Part shown: one piece after another, positions 47,601-60,770 of the stretch | How positions within the stretch are numbered: position 1 is the first letter of the stretch | Layout: every line of letters starts with the position of its first letter | Source of the DNA: Datnioides undecimradiatus | Taxonomy: Eukaryota > Chordata > Actinopteri > Lobotiformes > Datnioididae | Reading direction: 5' to 3' | Length of the DNA stretch: 64,000 nucleotides | Assembly (NCBI GenBank): GCA_008933995.1 | Contig: WARS01001888.1 | Location: forward strand, 842,877-906,876 | Translations under genes and position numbers: made by a program | The notes under the pieces: model-generated | What the model was told of the DNA's origin: nothing | The model's input: only the letters and a program-made list of their open reading frames with translations | Database searches by the model: none

Positions 47601-50600
47601 TATCAGGCTTCACACTGATCCACATGTGAGTGTGAGTCTCATCTAGTCTAAGACCTTGAGCCAGTTTGGCATGTTGGTAGTGTTTCTGTCCACTGGGGGG
47701 CACCAGTTTCCTGACTGAAGTCTGCTGCAGGCGAGAGGCAGTGGAGGGACGACTCTCTGCGTCAGGAACATCTGAAAACACACAGAGAAGACGGTTTAAC
47801 TTTGCCTGTCCAACGTTTATCTGTCAAAGTACAAAGACATTACAGACAGAGGTGTGTGTGTTGCGTTACAGCAAGGTCACCTTAATGACATTGCTATGTG
47901 GTGCTCTTGGTCCGCTCATCTCTCTGACATGTTTCCTGAAGTTCCATCGACTTTTACAGAGGAGGTAGGAGCTGATCAGCTGATCTGACTGGAGCGTTCC
48001 CTCAAAGTGCTTCAAGCCCAGAATGATCAAACTGCACAGAGGCATCATGGGGACTGTTACTGTCAGACTGAGCAATGGAGGCAATATAAGAACAGGAATC
48101 ACAAATGTTATTCAGTCACTGGAATAAAAATGCTCAGAGTGAATAAACAGCTTCCTTGTTATTATTCCCATTGCACAGGCTCAGAAATGTCTTCACACAC
48201 TTTAAAATGTTTTTTCTAAGCTCTGTGAAAGGATCCAGTTTGACATGAACCATGTTCAAAAGCAGAAATTCCTCTCAGTCTGAAATTTTGCATTTGTTTC
48301 CTGATGAGCACTTCGGTTGCTTTGACAGTATGCTTCTGTATTTATTCTGCTGCCACCATCATGAGCTCAAGCTCAACCCTTACATTAGCTCCCCCATGTT
48401 GCACTGAAGTACATGTGTGCTTTGGATCTTGTGCAGATTCATTCTTTTTTCATACTTTAGTGGATGAACCAGGGATCAAAGCAGCAAGAAGCACCTGCGC
48501 TCAGAAGAACCTGCCACATGTTTCGGTTGCTTTTCTTCTATTTAGCTAAATATGAGGAGTCTGAAGCAAAAAGTCTTCTGAACATGTAGAACATCCATGC
48601 ACGTAATAAAAAGTGAGTGAGTCCAAGTGCAAATATACCCGTCCTCTCCTGGAGTGTAAACGCTGCGGTGATGTCGGATGTGGTCCAGACTGCAGACAGG
48701 AAGTAGTTCTGGGTAAAGGAAGACAGGTCGTGTGGCAAACAGCCAGGCAAGGTCAACAGGCAGCAGAGGAAAGGCATGGCCTAAACAGAAACAGAAGCTG
48801 AACTAGAACCACAACCAGAACACCTGCTGGGATGACCAGATTTTACAATAAATACAAAAACTTCTGTCTCATGAGACTTTGAACGTGATGAGCAAACTGC
48901 ATTTCCCCTCCTTACTGTTAGTGGCAGGACTCATCCTAGGCAGCCAGCGTCTGGAGGCAGCAGGAGCAGGAGGAGCAGGAGGAGGCTCAGCTTTTTGCCC
49001 CACTTCTTGCAGGAGATCCAGAGCCCCCTGAAGGTTACACACTCTGAAACTGCTGGGGAGAAACACATCTTCCCGCCGTCTGGCGAACTGCTGCAGCTCC
49101 TCCTGAGTAAGAAGAGAAATGTGTTCAATGTTTGGCAGTGTTTGTGTTGTTTACTGACTGACCAGGTAGTGTTTGTGTTGTTTACTGACTGACCAGGTAG
49201 TGTTTAGTGATGCAGGCCTCGTGGTTCAAGGCATCCACACGGCGACACAGCAGGTGAATCTGAGTCAGTAGCTGCACATGCTGCGAGACAGAGACAGGAC
49301 ATAGACACAGACATATCAATCACCCTGTCTCACTTAAACTGCACCTGCAAATGATGAAACTCGTTTTGTCGTAAGATCACAATTACATACAGATATACAG
49401 AAACACAGGTGACACTATGATAAATCATACATGACGCAACATGAAACACATTCACTAATCCATCCGTTTCCCACTGTGTAACCTGGCCCAGGTCATGGTA
49501 GGTGTTCGGCTCCTCCCTCAGGATCCTGAGATATTCGCAGGTCTGACAGGAGGCATCTCTCTGGTGCATTATGGTGTGTCCTGCTATTTCCTCTTCAACT
49601 GGCAGGCATCCTGGAGGACTGACTAGACTTTCAGTATGCAGCAGTCCTCCTCTGAGTTCCTCATCTTGTTTCAGGGACTAAGTTACCTCAGTTCCAGTCG
49701 AAGTGAACAACGCACTGTTTTCCCGTAGTGACATCAGACTGGGAGGTGCTGATTGTCATCCTGCAGCTTCACATACACTGCATGAAAAATAATGGATGAA
49801 GCCACCGTGACCTTACTGGTTTCCTGAAGAGCAGTTTTGAAGGTTATTGAGTGGCTCCACCACCACCACGGTAGTGCCTGATGTAACCTGGCTCACAGTT
49901 AAATCAATAAGTGCAGCAGAGATGTGTCAAATGTTGTGAAGTTGCTGAAGCTAGTGATCTGTGACAGTAACCATCTGTCACTCTAAGCAGCCACATTCTT
50001 ATATTGTGCAACTTTATGGCTTGATAAATTGTATGCATGGCAGTTTCCACGAAAAAAGGAGTAAATCACAGCTACAGAGAACAAAACATGTTCATACCAG
50101 TCTGCAGACATGTTTATTTCTGTGGTAAAGGAGGGCATTTTAACTTGGGGATCTCAAACCGATCCAGTGCTCACTGCAGGTCCCACTCTGATGAAACCAA
50201 CAGCACTGCATTATCTGCAAAGAACAGAGGTGCCGTCACATTGTGTTCAAGAAAATCTGTGACGGGAACAGTCCAAGTGGAGTATAGTTTCAGACTTCAT
50301 ACAAAGAATTTACTTTTTCACAGACTGTTTTACAGGTGCTATCATATTGTTGTGGAACTGCCTCCAAAAAAAAATATACCCAATGTCATTTTGGGCTGTC
50401 ATCCCCTTAAGCATATGCCCATTGTGCAGTGATACTCTGCTCCCAGCACTCCTGGGAGGAGGAGGAATGTGTGTCTCCCCAGATGCAGCAGCAGGGCGGG
50501 TGGAGAGCAGCGATTGTGTTGCTTCAGCTAAAACACTGTGTGTTTTTAGTGCTGTGTGTATCAGGACACACAGCACTGAAAACACACACACACAGCTCCA

Positions 50601-53600
50601 CCTGTCACAGGTGGCTGGTCAGAGAGGGAAGGAGGAGTAACAACATGGCTGTTCAGACTGAGGCAGCGTCCTCTCACATACCTGCTGTATCTGTTGCTGT
50701 AGCTGCAGCTTCTGGGTGTAGTCCAGGTGGAGGGTGGGGCAGGCCCGGCTCGGTAGCACTAAGACGGAAGTGATGGTGTCCGACTGCGAGTTGGAAGTCT
50801 CCTTCACGTTCGTGTCATCACGGTGATGATTGGTCGTGTCCTGCAGGGCTCTCCTCTGCTGCAAGGCCTCGTACTGTTTTCTGACTGTTCGCCGTCGCTC
50901 TGTTAACACGGTGGCCAAAGGCGCCTCGAAACTGCAGACAGCAAGAAGGGACATAACTGCTAACTGTAAGGCAAACACCTCGTTTACACCTGATGTTCTT
51001 AGGCACACGGCTGTGGTGTACCACATATTAACATTAGGTTCTTCCGAGAAGTTGTGTGCAGCCCAAGACATCACACTGACACAGAGCTGTGTAATAAACA
51101 CTATAAACACGTTTGAGTCATTTTCTAAACAAAATATCAAACATAAGTGCTGTTTAGGAAGAAAGGAAAGCTGTTACACAGAGAAGGAAATGTCACACCA
51201 TAATGAAAAGTTGAAAAGACAAACAAAACAGAAATAACAGACATAACATTAATTTGATCTTTTTACAAAAAAGTAAAGAAATATTACATTTGAAAAACAT
51301 TTTAAATAAAAAGCTACAACACAGTGCCTGCATCAGTCTGCACAGCTGAGCCTCTGTGGAAGCAGCTTTTTATTCCAGCAGCAGGTTCTTTTGACTCTGC
51401 ACATTTCCACTTTGGATTACGCCGCCCTCGTCAGACCTTTGGTTCATTGGAAGGTGAATCTTCAGCTTTCTGACGGAGGCCAGCAGGTTTTGTGGGTTTA
51501 GGTTACAGACAGTGATCTTTGCAGCGTCTCTGTGGAGACACATCTCCTCCACCTATTGATGGAGTTTGGACGGCGCTCCGTGGTCCATCCAAAGCCTTCC
51601 AGATCCTCCTCTGTCCCTCCCCTGAATCTTTGTCCTGTCCAACAGTCAGAGCTCAGTCTCTTTGGTAACTCTCTGTGCTCCATGGCTCCCCCTGCAGGAG
51701 GAGCCCAGACACTCAGATCCTGCAGCAGCTGACCTTAACCTGGTTTCCATGAGAACCACCTTCACTGACACCAGGTGTCTCATACTTACCTGCAAGCTTC
51801 AATTTGATTGGTTACCTGTGGACACAGCTGGAGCTATGTCATGAGAGAGTGAGCAGATGGATGCAGTCAGGCTGTTAATGAACCAGTTTTTGTTTGTTAT
51901 AAGCTCTCGTCAAAATGCTCCAAGCCTGACATTCACATTGTCGTTATTTCTGTTTTTACATTTCAAAAATGACAGTTTCATAAGTGCGTAGACTCTTTGT
52001 GTCCACTGTAAGTACTAACATATTGCAACCAGCAGCTATGCTACAAGCATAAAGCATCATTAAAGATACTTTTAAGATTCATAAATAACCCTTTACTAAT
52101 ATAATCAATGTAACATACTAATACTAATTATTAATTAATATCAACTGAACAATTCCCAGATCCATCCATCTTCTCCTGTCCAGCCAGGGTTTGCTGGTGT
52201 GTAACACGGACAAAGTTCTGTTGTCCATGTAAAACATACAGTTTATATGAATAATTTTATAATATTAACAATATCATTAACTCATATTATTATTTATAAT
52301 ATTAAGTTTTAGTTTGGGTGGTTAATGTTAAGTTAATAAACATCAGCTGTATCCCAAGGTGAGACTCGTCAGAGTCCAGTCTGCTTCCCTGTTAAACCAA
52401 CATGTTTCCTGGGGAACCCCACGATTTCCCACTGTGTTGCTCAGGATTTAAATATGAACAATAACCATGTGACATGTAACCTAAAAACAAAGCTCTTCAT
52501 TAATGTAATGTAGTGTTTAGACTCCAGCATCCAAACACGATGTGAGACACAACCTTCAGATGTGTTTACGTGTACCAAGCTGAGTCTGTGCAGTTGTGTT
52601 ACAGCAAATGTGAGGTGGGCAGACCCTAAAATGGGTTTGCTGAAGACAACTGGCAGGGGATGTCGCCCCTCAGCTGGATTCTTCTTCATGTGGTCTGTGT
52701 GAAGAAGCAGCAGCAGAGGCCGTTTCTCTTCCTCCCTACCCAAACAGCCACAGCACTTCTCCGCTGCACCGTCCCAACAGGAGGACTGACATCACCGTGA
52801 ATGTGTTTGCGTAGATGTTGTTGAGTCTGAATAGTGCGTGTAATCTGACTTACTGCTTTGAATTATGCTTTTGAATTTATTTGCATTTGGAAATTTGTTT
52901 GACAGCGATGGGCTGAAGCTGCAATAATAAGACTCAAACTGTCAAACATCACAAAACATCAACACTACACATGATTTGAATGAATAAACACGTGATGAGG
53001 GTCAGATCAGCTTCTGTCTTAACGATTATCAGTGATATCATCAGATCATTTGCTGACACGTTCACATACTGATCTGATAGCTGGAGGCTGTTCCTGCGTT
53101 CAGCTGCTGCTGCGTTGCTCCATGTGTTCAGTACTTTTATATAATGTTGACATTACAGTTTGATGTTTGGCAGTAAAATGTGCTGTGGCGCTACCAGGTG
53201 ACTTGTCGGTGTGTGTGAATGGTCAGGTGCTACAAACCCGGCCCCTTTTATGTGTATATGCTCATAGATGAATTTGGAAAACCCAGGAGATTCACTAAGC
53301 TGACAACCGGCGTCATGTGACCATTTCATATAAGATAATTTTCAGATAAGGAAATGATATCATGTGCTGAAGTGGTTACGTAGTGCAGGCCGGACACAGT
53401 GAACACACTCAGAGTTACCGTAAAGCCTGGGGGACATTAAATTTGGGTCCAGTCTGTGACGGGGCCTCCTCCTCCTGCTCCTCCTCCTCCTGAAGCTGTA
53501 AAGTGAACAGATGTCAGCATCACATATGCTGTTGACCAAAGTCAATGACCGAAGGAAACAACAATGCCATTAAGATTCCTTGCATGAGTTTAAACTAATC

Positions 53601-56600
53601 AGAGAACTCAGGTGAGATTCCAGATGGAGATCCAAAGTGATGGTTTCTGTGCCAGAGACCAAATCTTCAAAATGTTGTGACATGTTAGGACATTAGTGTG
53701 TTGTGTTTTGCCTTTAGTGCATTTCATTACTGCAATCTGCAACCGGAACGATCTGGATCAAATGAGTCGACACCCATCAGTCCAACACACATCATCTGAT
53801 CACACCTGGACTGTTCAACAAAGCTTGATGTGTCAAAGCTTCCTGTCCCTGTTCGCAGTGGCTGGGTGAGACTTGTACTACAGCAACAAAGCAGCTGTAT
53901 GTCTGGTGAACAAAACGCCACATGCACTAACAGCCTGGTAAACAGAACCTGCTGAACATGCATCCAAACCTTCTTTCAGAGACTGGAGTCTCTGAGAAAT
54001 CAGAAGGAACACCAGCAGGTGCATATCAACTCACCGTATCAAAGAGCTCATCCAACAGCTCGTTCACTTCCTTCTCTGAAAAACAAGGAGAAGGGTTAAA
54101 ACTGGCGAGAACAAGAAGTCTAAGGTCCTGGAAGGTCATGGAAAAGCTCCAGACCTTAACCGCCCACCATCTGCAACACCTACTTGTAATCTGTACGGCT
54201 CGGTCAGTCCTGTAGTCTTCCAAGTCAGGCTCATCCAGGTCGTCCAGGAAGTTGTACTCTGGATCATCATCGTCGTCAGCTTCCTCTGGGAAAACAAACA
54301 AGTTCAGTCAGGAACGTAAATAACAACAAAAGCAAACAATTGTTTCCCTTTGTTAAAGTTTAAACCAAGAACTTGTTTTATTTTGAGTCAGAGACCAGTG
54401 TAGCCCTGCAGTCCAGCATCTGGGCTCGGGCTGGCAGCAGAGCTGGGAGGGAACATGGCTCCGTCTTTACTGTTCACAGATTTGGAAATCATTTGAGATG
54501 AACTTGTGTGTTAACTCATTTCACTCCACAGGAGAGTTAAACCCTGGATTTCCAGATTTCTGTCCTCGCATGTGTGTTGTAGCCGGGCGCTGTGAAGCAA
54601 ACTGAATGCTTCAGCTGAAGCAGTGAGTGATTGTTTGTGGATTTCCTCTATGAGAGAAGGAAAGTGTTTGTCAACATGCAGAACGAGGGAGACTTTTATT
54701 TTGACAGTGCTGCTGACCTCCATTGTCAGGGGCCATGAGACCTTGCAGCCACCTTGTCCAATGATGGTCCTCGTCCTGCCAGGTGGCACTCTGCTCATAC
54801 ATGTCAGCAGTGATGTCAGGGGCCAGAAGCTTAGCCTCCAGTTGACCGAGAGGAACATTAACCAGTGGAAGTTTGGAGCGTGTGCGGTATGCCAAACAAC
54901 TGGAGCCTTCATCACCGACATCATTATCATCTTTTCTGTTCAGATACTGAAATGAGGAAAGGACAGAGACAACTGGTGACGTAGGGAAAGTAAAGTTGGA
55001 CCTGCTGCCTGAGGAATGCAGTCCACAAAGAGTTATGACCATGTTAAGATGTACCACGACAGGTGAGACAAGGATCAGTTCATACCTCGTCTTGTTAGAC
55101 ATGTTGTGGTGAAACTGACACCACACAGGATCCTTTAAGTACTCTGCAATGTGTGCGTTGTCACTTCAAATTGTATGTATGATGTGAACTGAAGCTTTGA
55201 ATAAAGCTTAGTCTGAGTCCGATTGCTCTGCTGGTCTCTGATCTGATTCATCATCACCCCAAACTGAACAGCTAGAAAGTGAGGTCAAGGAACGAGTCAC
55301 ACAGAAGCAGGCGGTTGGGTCAGTTACCTGGTTATAGGTGTAAGGGGGCTGCGGCGGTAACTGATTATAGGTGTAGGCAGAGCTGCAGTTCAACTCCTCT
55401 TCCACAGCATTCAGTCTCTCCAGGAAAGACGTCTCAGGAACTGTGAGCTGGTGCTGAAGAGCACAGGCGGATGCTACCACCTGCTCCCCCAGCTGTCCTG
55501 GAGATCTCTAGGTGAAAGGTCAAAGATCAGAGGTCAGTGTGTCTGAATCAGTCAGAGGTCAGTGTTTCTGTGAAGGTCAAAGGTCAGGACATGACACCTG
55601 TGTTGACTTATTAGTGCTCTGGTCTGCTGAAGGTCTGGGCTTCAAGTCCTGATGGATTCTGGGAGGTGAAGCCAAGCTGTCTGCATCACTGGGGAGGGTC
55701 TACACACATGCAGGGATGAAAACACACACACACCTTAATATGACATTGTGTCTCTTCTGAGTTTGAATCATAAACAGGTAGAAACTTGTGCAAACCTCTG
55801 CAGAGAGCAACGTGTCAGTAACTGGATCAACACAGAGTGTATAGAAGGAATAATAATAATAATAATAATAATAATGATAATACTAATAATAAATGCTAGA
55901 GTTAAAACACTTTGTACTGCTGACTGTTCAGAGACAATCAGCACGCTGATGTCAGATTTCCCAAACTGTATTCCCTTCAGCCTTTTGTCTGCAGCCTTGT
56001 GCTGAAGCAACAGTGAGTGCAAGCTGGGCCAAGGAAGTAGGAGTAGGAAGCTGTCGACGTGACAGTGATCACCCGACAGTTAAATCCTGCAGCTTCTCAG
56101 GACGAAGAAAGCTCTTGTGCGTTATTTGTCAACTGTGGACTGTCAGCAGCAGGAAATCAAGACAGACCAGGGATTCAGGTTGGAGTCACACACAGGTTTC
56201 AGTCGTGGTACCGTCAGCGTCTGGTCCAGATGAGACTACAGTAAACAACCTGAGAGCAAAGCTGGTATCATGGTCTGTCTCCATGCTGTCTGCCTGTACG
56301 GTCTGAAGAGAGCACTACAAGAAGCAGCTGCCACTGCCCTCAGCTGCAAAAGCAGAAGCTCCTGTCACAGTAGCAGTAAATGCACAGGAGATCTGGGTGC
56401 ATCCAGATACAGCAGGTTGTTGGGCTTCTGTTGCTAAGATGATGGTGAGGTGGGGATGAAGAACCAAGACAGGCTGTTAGATTTATCTGGAGCTGCTGGA
56501 AGCAGCAGACAGAGGAAGAACACCCCCAACACTAAGCAGCAGACAGAGAGGAGGGGAGCTGACCTGCCTGCAGATGGACAGGGCTTTTGAGTGCACAAGA

Positions 56601-57555
56601 CTAATCAGTTTAAACTGTAGTTACCGATAAAATCGTTTGGTTCAACTTGAAACTGTTTACATGTTTGCTAAATTACAGTGAAGGAAAATGATCAAACATT
56701 CAAACAATCACTCACTTCCTCAGCGGTGTCGTCCTCATCGTCCTCCTCGTCTTCCTCCTCATCAGGACAATACTCTTCATCTGACGAGTCTTCATCCTCC
56801 TCAAGATCAATGTCGACAAACTGAGGAGGCTGCCAGAGAGAGACAGACAGTCAGCCAGAGAGAGAGGTGGAGAAATCACCCTGCTGACAAGACAGGATAC
56901 TTCACCTTCACTGTGGTTGCTTTCACTGCTGGCAGACTCCAGTTCAGTGGCTGTAATCAAACAAACAGACACACTAAACAGACTGGTTTTGATCTCTAGG
57001 GAAGGCCTCAGAGAGGATTGTGGGAGCTTAAGTTCACCTGTCCCTGCTGGATGGCCTGTTTCAGTCTGGACCGAGTCATCTGAGGCTCCTGGTGGAAAAT
57101 AGACAGACAGCAAAGAGCCTGGTAAAAAACTGAAGACAGACAGAGGAAGTGTCCAAGACAGAGAAAGGAAACCTGTTGCATACGACTTTCCAGGAAACAT
57201 GAAGACACACCATGGATACTCACAAACATGGGCAGGTCTTGAGTGTCTCTGATTGCAGCTTTCATCATGGCCACCACACGCTCATGGGTAATCACCTCCT
57301 GGTGTGTGAAAGAACAGCATGTTAAACACAGTGTGCGATGTCCATGCTCTGTACCTGCGCGCACACACACACACACCACAGCAACTTCAGCAGCTGACAT
57401 TTGTTCATCAGCTGACACTGTGGATGAAAACTCTGTTCACTAATTCACTTTCATGTGTGTCGATAGTAAACATGGTGTCTGTATTGTGGCATCAGACGAG
57501 TGCATGTATACTGCATGTTCTATCCAACTCTGTGTGTGAGTGAGTGGGTGAGGGT

Positions 57556-57589
<34 letters not shown>

Positions 57590-58681
57590 TAGACAGACAG
57601 ACTCACGTGCAGAATGGCGCGCACATTGCTGGATGTCAGGTTGTGTTGTTTGGACTTCCTGTCTAGATCAATGTCTAGTCGTCCCAGTTCATCCTCACTG
57701 GACTCACTGGTCTCCATGGTGACCAGCTTCCCCACCTTACCACCTGGGAAAGAGAGACAGGTACAAACCTGTGCACTGTCAGTCAAACTGTCTCACAACA
57801 GACTGGCAAATTCAATAAAACTCCATCTGTGTGTGTGTGTGTGTGTGTGTCACCTGAGACAGGTGTTCTCTCCTCTTCCTGTCTGGTTGTAGTTGAACTT
57901 CCTGTGTGAGGTGTGAATGCTGTTGGTGACTTCCTGGTGTCCCTGTCCGGCCGCAGAGATTTACACTCCAGAGGACAAACATCTTCTGCAGCTGGACGTC
58001 GCCTCTCTGTCTGCTGGAATACAGTGGACAGATCACAGTCATTGATGATTGTCAGAACAACTGATTAAGGCCATCAGTGATCAATACACCTGACCAATAC
58101 AGACATGTCGAAGGTTTGATTGTTTCCAAGTTTTATAAGCAAACCCAAATCGACGTGCAGCCGCTAACCACGTGATGTAACGTAACACATGAACAGCCTG
58201 ATGACTCATCGTTTGTGTAAGAGTGGCACACGGGAGATAGTTAAACACGGCGGAGAGACGCTGCAGCTCAGTTCCTCCGGTTTATTGTTATTTCATTATT
58301 GTTCCCGGTCAGCCGTTTCCCTGAAGACCCGCAGGTCTAACTGCGGAGCCGAACCGACTCGGTCCATGACCCGGTGTCACTGAACCAGGTCAGGACCCTT
58401 ACGTGGTAAGTGATGCGCAGCAGAGCAGTATCGACAGATCTGCTCACTACAGTGTTGACTGCAGCGTTTCGTTGACATGCAGCTAACGTTAGCTAAACAT
58501 AGCACGGCTGCAGTCAGCATCCCTGAGCATGCGCAGTGTTTGTTTAAACGTGTCCAGATTTAAGGCGCGAAGTTTCGCTGTTATATTAAAAGTAAAGATG
58601 CGGAATCATCAGACACGACACTGAATCTGTTCGTCGGCGAGAAACCGGGGAACTCACCCTCGGGCTGGTGTCAGTGGCCAT
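41662..58681 (-). CDS. gon4l: GON-4-like transcription co-regulator, complete in 30 exons (1782 residues)
   Basis: Exons: 58658-58681, 57854-58013, 57607-57743, 57224-57298, 57038-57088, 56906-56950, 56716-56829, 55598-55699, 55328-55507, 54718-54946, 54184-54285, 54035-54075, 53419-53495, 50682-50931, 49194-49280, 48916-49102, 48639-48780, 47881-48031, 47655-47771, 46027-47214, 45155-45398, 44885-45042, 44027-44221, 43430-43573, 42964-43272, 42790-42888, 42584-42692, 42086-42497, 41893-41995, 41662-41778. They sum to 5349 bases with every phase matching. Landmarks shared with human GON4L are [14 protein letters not shown] (about residue 90), [60 protein letters not shown], the PAH-type helices (about 1287-1400, with [17 protein letters not shown]) and a terminal Myb/SANT domain (about 1702-1758, [13 protein letters not shown]). 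Family knowledge: a nuclear protein in YY1/SIN3-type repressor complexes, acting in blood cell development. Human GON4L has 2241 residues; the central exons are shorter here. The sister gene YY1AP1 is less likely because the N-terminal half is present. Confidence 0.95.
43805..43995 (-). repeat. Minisatellite in gon4l intron (AGCTACAGCTGTGATAGACC)
   Basis: Units with CACACCTGAG and CTACAGCTGTGAT repeat about six times. The array ends about 30 bases from the donor of the exon at 44027-44221. Confidence 0.8.
49139..49200 (-). repeat. 31-bp tandem duplication across a gon4l splice donor
   Basis: Two exact copies of a 31-bp unit lie at 49139-49169 and 49170-49200. Each holds CTACCTG followed by GTCAGT on the minus strand, so the 5' splice site of the exon 49194-49280 is present twice. 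Using the inner copy (49194) keeps the frame. Using the outer one adds 31 bases with an early TAA. Confidence 0.9.
55846..55896 (+). repeat. ATA microsatellite
   Basis: About 12 AAT units followed by imperfect ones, in a gon4l intron. Confidence 0.95.
57555..57602 (+). repeat. GA and CAGA microsatellite beside a gon4l donor
   Basis: About 10 GA units followed by CAGA units end four bases before the donor of the exon at 57607-57743. Confidence 0.9.
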
Positions 58682-58870
58682 CGGTTAGTCGCTCATCACA
58701 ACTGAGGATCCGTGTCAGCTCACCGCCGCCCTGAGGACTCTCTTCCGCCAATAACAATGGCACTTCCGGCTCGAGTCCCTCCCAATAACAGCGTAACGTC
58801 ATCAGATTACGGACCAATGAGACAGGAACATGGCGCCACCTGCTGTACCGGATGTGTTATCGTCAGGTGT
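58682..58870 (-). promoter_or_regulatory. gon4l CpG-type promoter
   Basis: The sequence just upstream of the gon4l start codon has an ETS-type ACTTCCGG (58762-58769), CCAAT boxes at 58748-58752, 58782-58786 and 58814-58818, and an ATGGCG core like a YY1 site at 58830-58835. There is no TATA box. This is the usual make-up of a housekeeping vertebrate promoter. The exact transcription start cannot be read from sequence. Confidence 0.5.
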
Positions 58871-59545
58871 CCACGGTCAGTTCTCTTTTAGTCTTCAGTC
58901 AGGTTTATAATTGTTGTTGTGACATTCACCGTATCACGTTATAACAATGAAACTACAGAAACTACATCGTTAAAACGTGAAATGTATCAGGTCAAAACGT
59001 GATATTTTGTTTTGTTTTTCATGCGTGGCAGCTATATGTTTCTGTACAGATCAGCTCTAAACCGTAAGTATCCAAAACACAATGATTGTATTTAAGTTGA
59101 AAACTTGTTTCTGAATACCTGCTGTCATTAGGAGAAAGTTGCTTGGTCTCCTGTGTGTATTCTTAATCTGTAATGAAGTGTTATGTGAACATGAATTTTT
59201 GTTTTCATTAAAGAAAATGTAATTGTAACCCATTGTATGCCATTTCTTTGTTTATATCCTATAAGTTGTGTGGGTCAGGGTCAGGACGAGAATTAGGGCC
59301 CCGTCTGCAGTTAGAGACTGGTGGTGCTCCGACCATCCCCCAGGTGGCTCTCTGCCTTCCTGGACCCACGGGTCGCTTATGGCGCCTGCCACAGCGAACC
59401 TGGGTCAAATCATTCGCCCATCCATACATAGTGGGAGTGATGGTGTTTTTGTTTTTTTTAAATTGTGCGTCAATGTTTGTATTTGAGTAGTGATGGATGT
59501 GTGTTGATGATGTTTATGAAATAAATTCAGAATAGAAATGAACTT
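58871..59545. other. Flank upstream of gon4l
   Basis: No convincing gene. A plus-strand frame at 59233-59490 (85 codons) is open but resembles nothing I know, and its GC-rich core (59270-59400) may be a repeat fragment. Confidence 0.4.
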
Positions 59546-59549
59546 GTTG

Positions 59550-60095
59550 TCATGTCGAGTCAAGCTGGCTGCAATTAGTCCCCTGTCTTGTCTATGGCGT
59601 CTTGTATCTTCCTGTTTTTATTTCAAAAGTACTAACTTCCCTCTCGTTTCAGGTGGCTTGCCCTTCCTCCTGTGTTTCCTGCCTGTCTGATTGTCTTTCC
59701 CCGCCCTGATTGTTTCCACCTGTGTTCCCCTCATCCAAGTGTGTATGTATTGTCCGCGTTTCCCCCGTCCTGTGCCAGTTCGTCTTGTTCGTGTCTACGT
59801 CAAGCAACCAGCACACTCATACCCATGTCTTATTACTCCTCGATTGCCAGAGCTTTGAGCCATTTTGTAAGTTTTGTTTGATACTTTGTTTATAGCCTTA
59901 TTCTTGTTTTTTCCTCGTCAGAGTGATTTTGAGTTTGTTTGATTAGTGACTTTGGTTTTGTTTTCTTTATGACATTTCTTGGTTTTGTTTTTCCTCATTT
60001 GAGTGATTTTTGTATTTAATAAATTTCCCTTTTATTTGCACTTTTGTCTCGCGAGTCTTGCATTTGGGTTCATACACCAGTACTGTCATTTGTTT
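59550..60095 (+). mobile_element. Possible solo LTR (Gypsy-type)
   Basis: The sequence has a retroviral-LTR-like layout: T-rich promoter-like text, AATAAA near 60018, and the end GCGAGTCTTGCATTTGGGTT, which resembles the ends of fish Gypsy LTRs. No internal gag or pol is visible beside it. The borders are approximate. Confidence 0.35.
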
Positions 60096-60159
60096 GTTGT
60101 GTAGTTAAAATGAATCCAAAATAAAGTTGAAAATTAAAATAATGGAAAATGGAAAAAAA

Positions 60160-60770
60160 GCATCGAAACAGAAGCAGCGGGACTATGACGTTTCGACCTG
60201 TACGTGGGTCTTCAGGCCTAGGCACACTGAACTGAAAGCAACCTGTGGCTGAATGCAGTCAAGGTGTTTATCCCTCTGTGGTCAGAGCAATTTCAATATT
60301 TCTTCATCTGGTCTATTATCGTTGGGGTATTTTTGCAAAGCCTTAATTGTCGCCAATCCAGCTTTGATATCTATATTTGTCTACAAACTGTCCATATCCA
60401 AACAAAAAAAGGAAATGTGAGGAATGTTTAATCTTTTAATAATCTCAATAAAATGATATGTATCCTTCACATATGGAGGATGAAGCGTCGACAGTAGATT
60501 AAAAAAATAATCAATATACTCTGCTGTTTGGTAGGTTTCACTCCCACAGTCAGAAACTATAGGCCTCCCTGGGGGGACTTCGATTGGAACTGTCCATTTC
60601 CCTGGTGGTTTGTGGATTTTAGGTAAGACATAAAAACGTCTTTCTCTGGGTTCATTTTCACCTTTTAAATATTTTTCCTGTTTGTGATTAATAATTTTTT
60701 TAGATTTTAGTGAGTCTATTATCTCATGCACCATTGGAATTTTCTTAGAATAAATGGGGTTATAGGACCT
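60160..60770 (-). mobile_element. Penelope-like element, RT fragment
   Basis: On the minus strand the frame reads RRFYVLPKIHKPPGKW, then GRPIVSDCGSETYQTAEYID and FFCLDMDSL before a stop where TNI would normally continue. YVLPKIHK and the DxDSLYTNI-type box mark a Penelope-like reverse transcriptase. The C-terminal half and the GIY-YIG endonuclease are absent. The end near 60195-60225 has CTGAAGA and GAAACGTC words like a hammerhead core. Confidence 0.8.

Noticed and set aside
51370-51850. Possible retroelement fragment in a gon4l intron
   Set aside because: Some text resembles fish LINE ends, but I could not tie it to a family or define borders.
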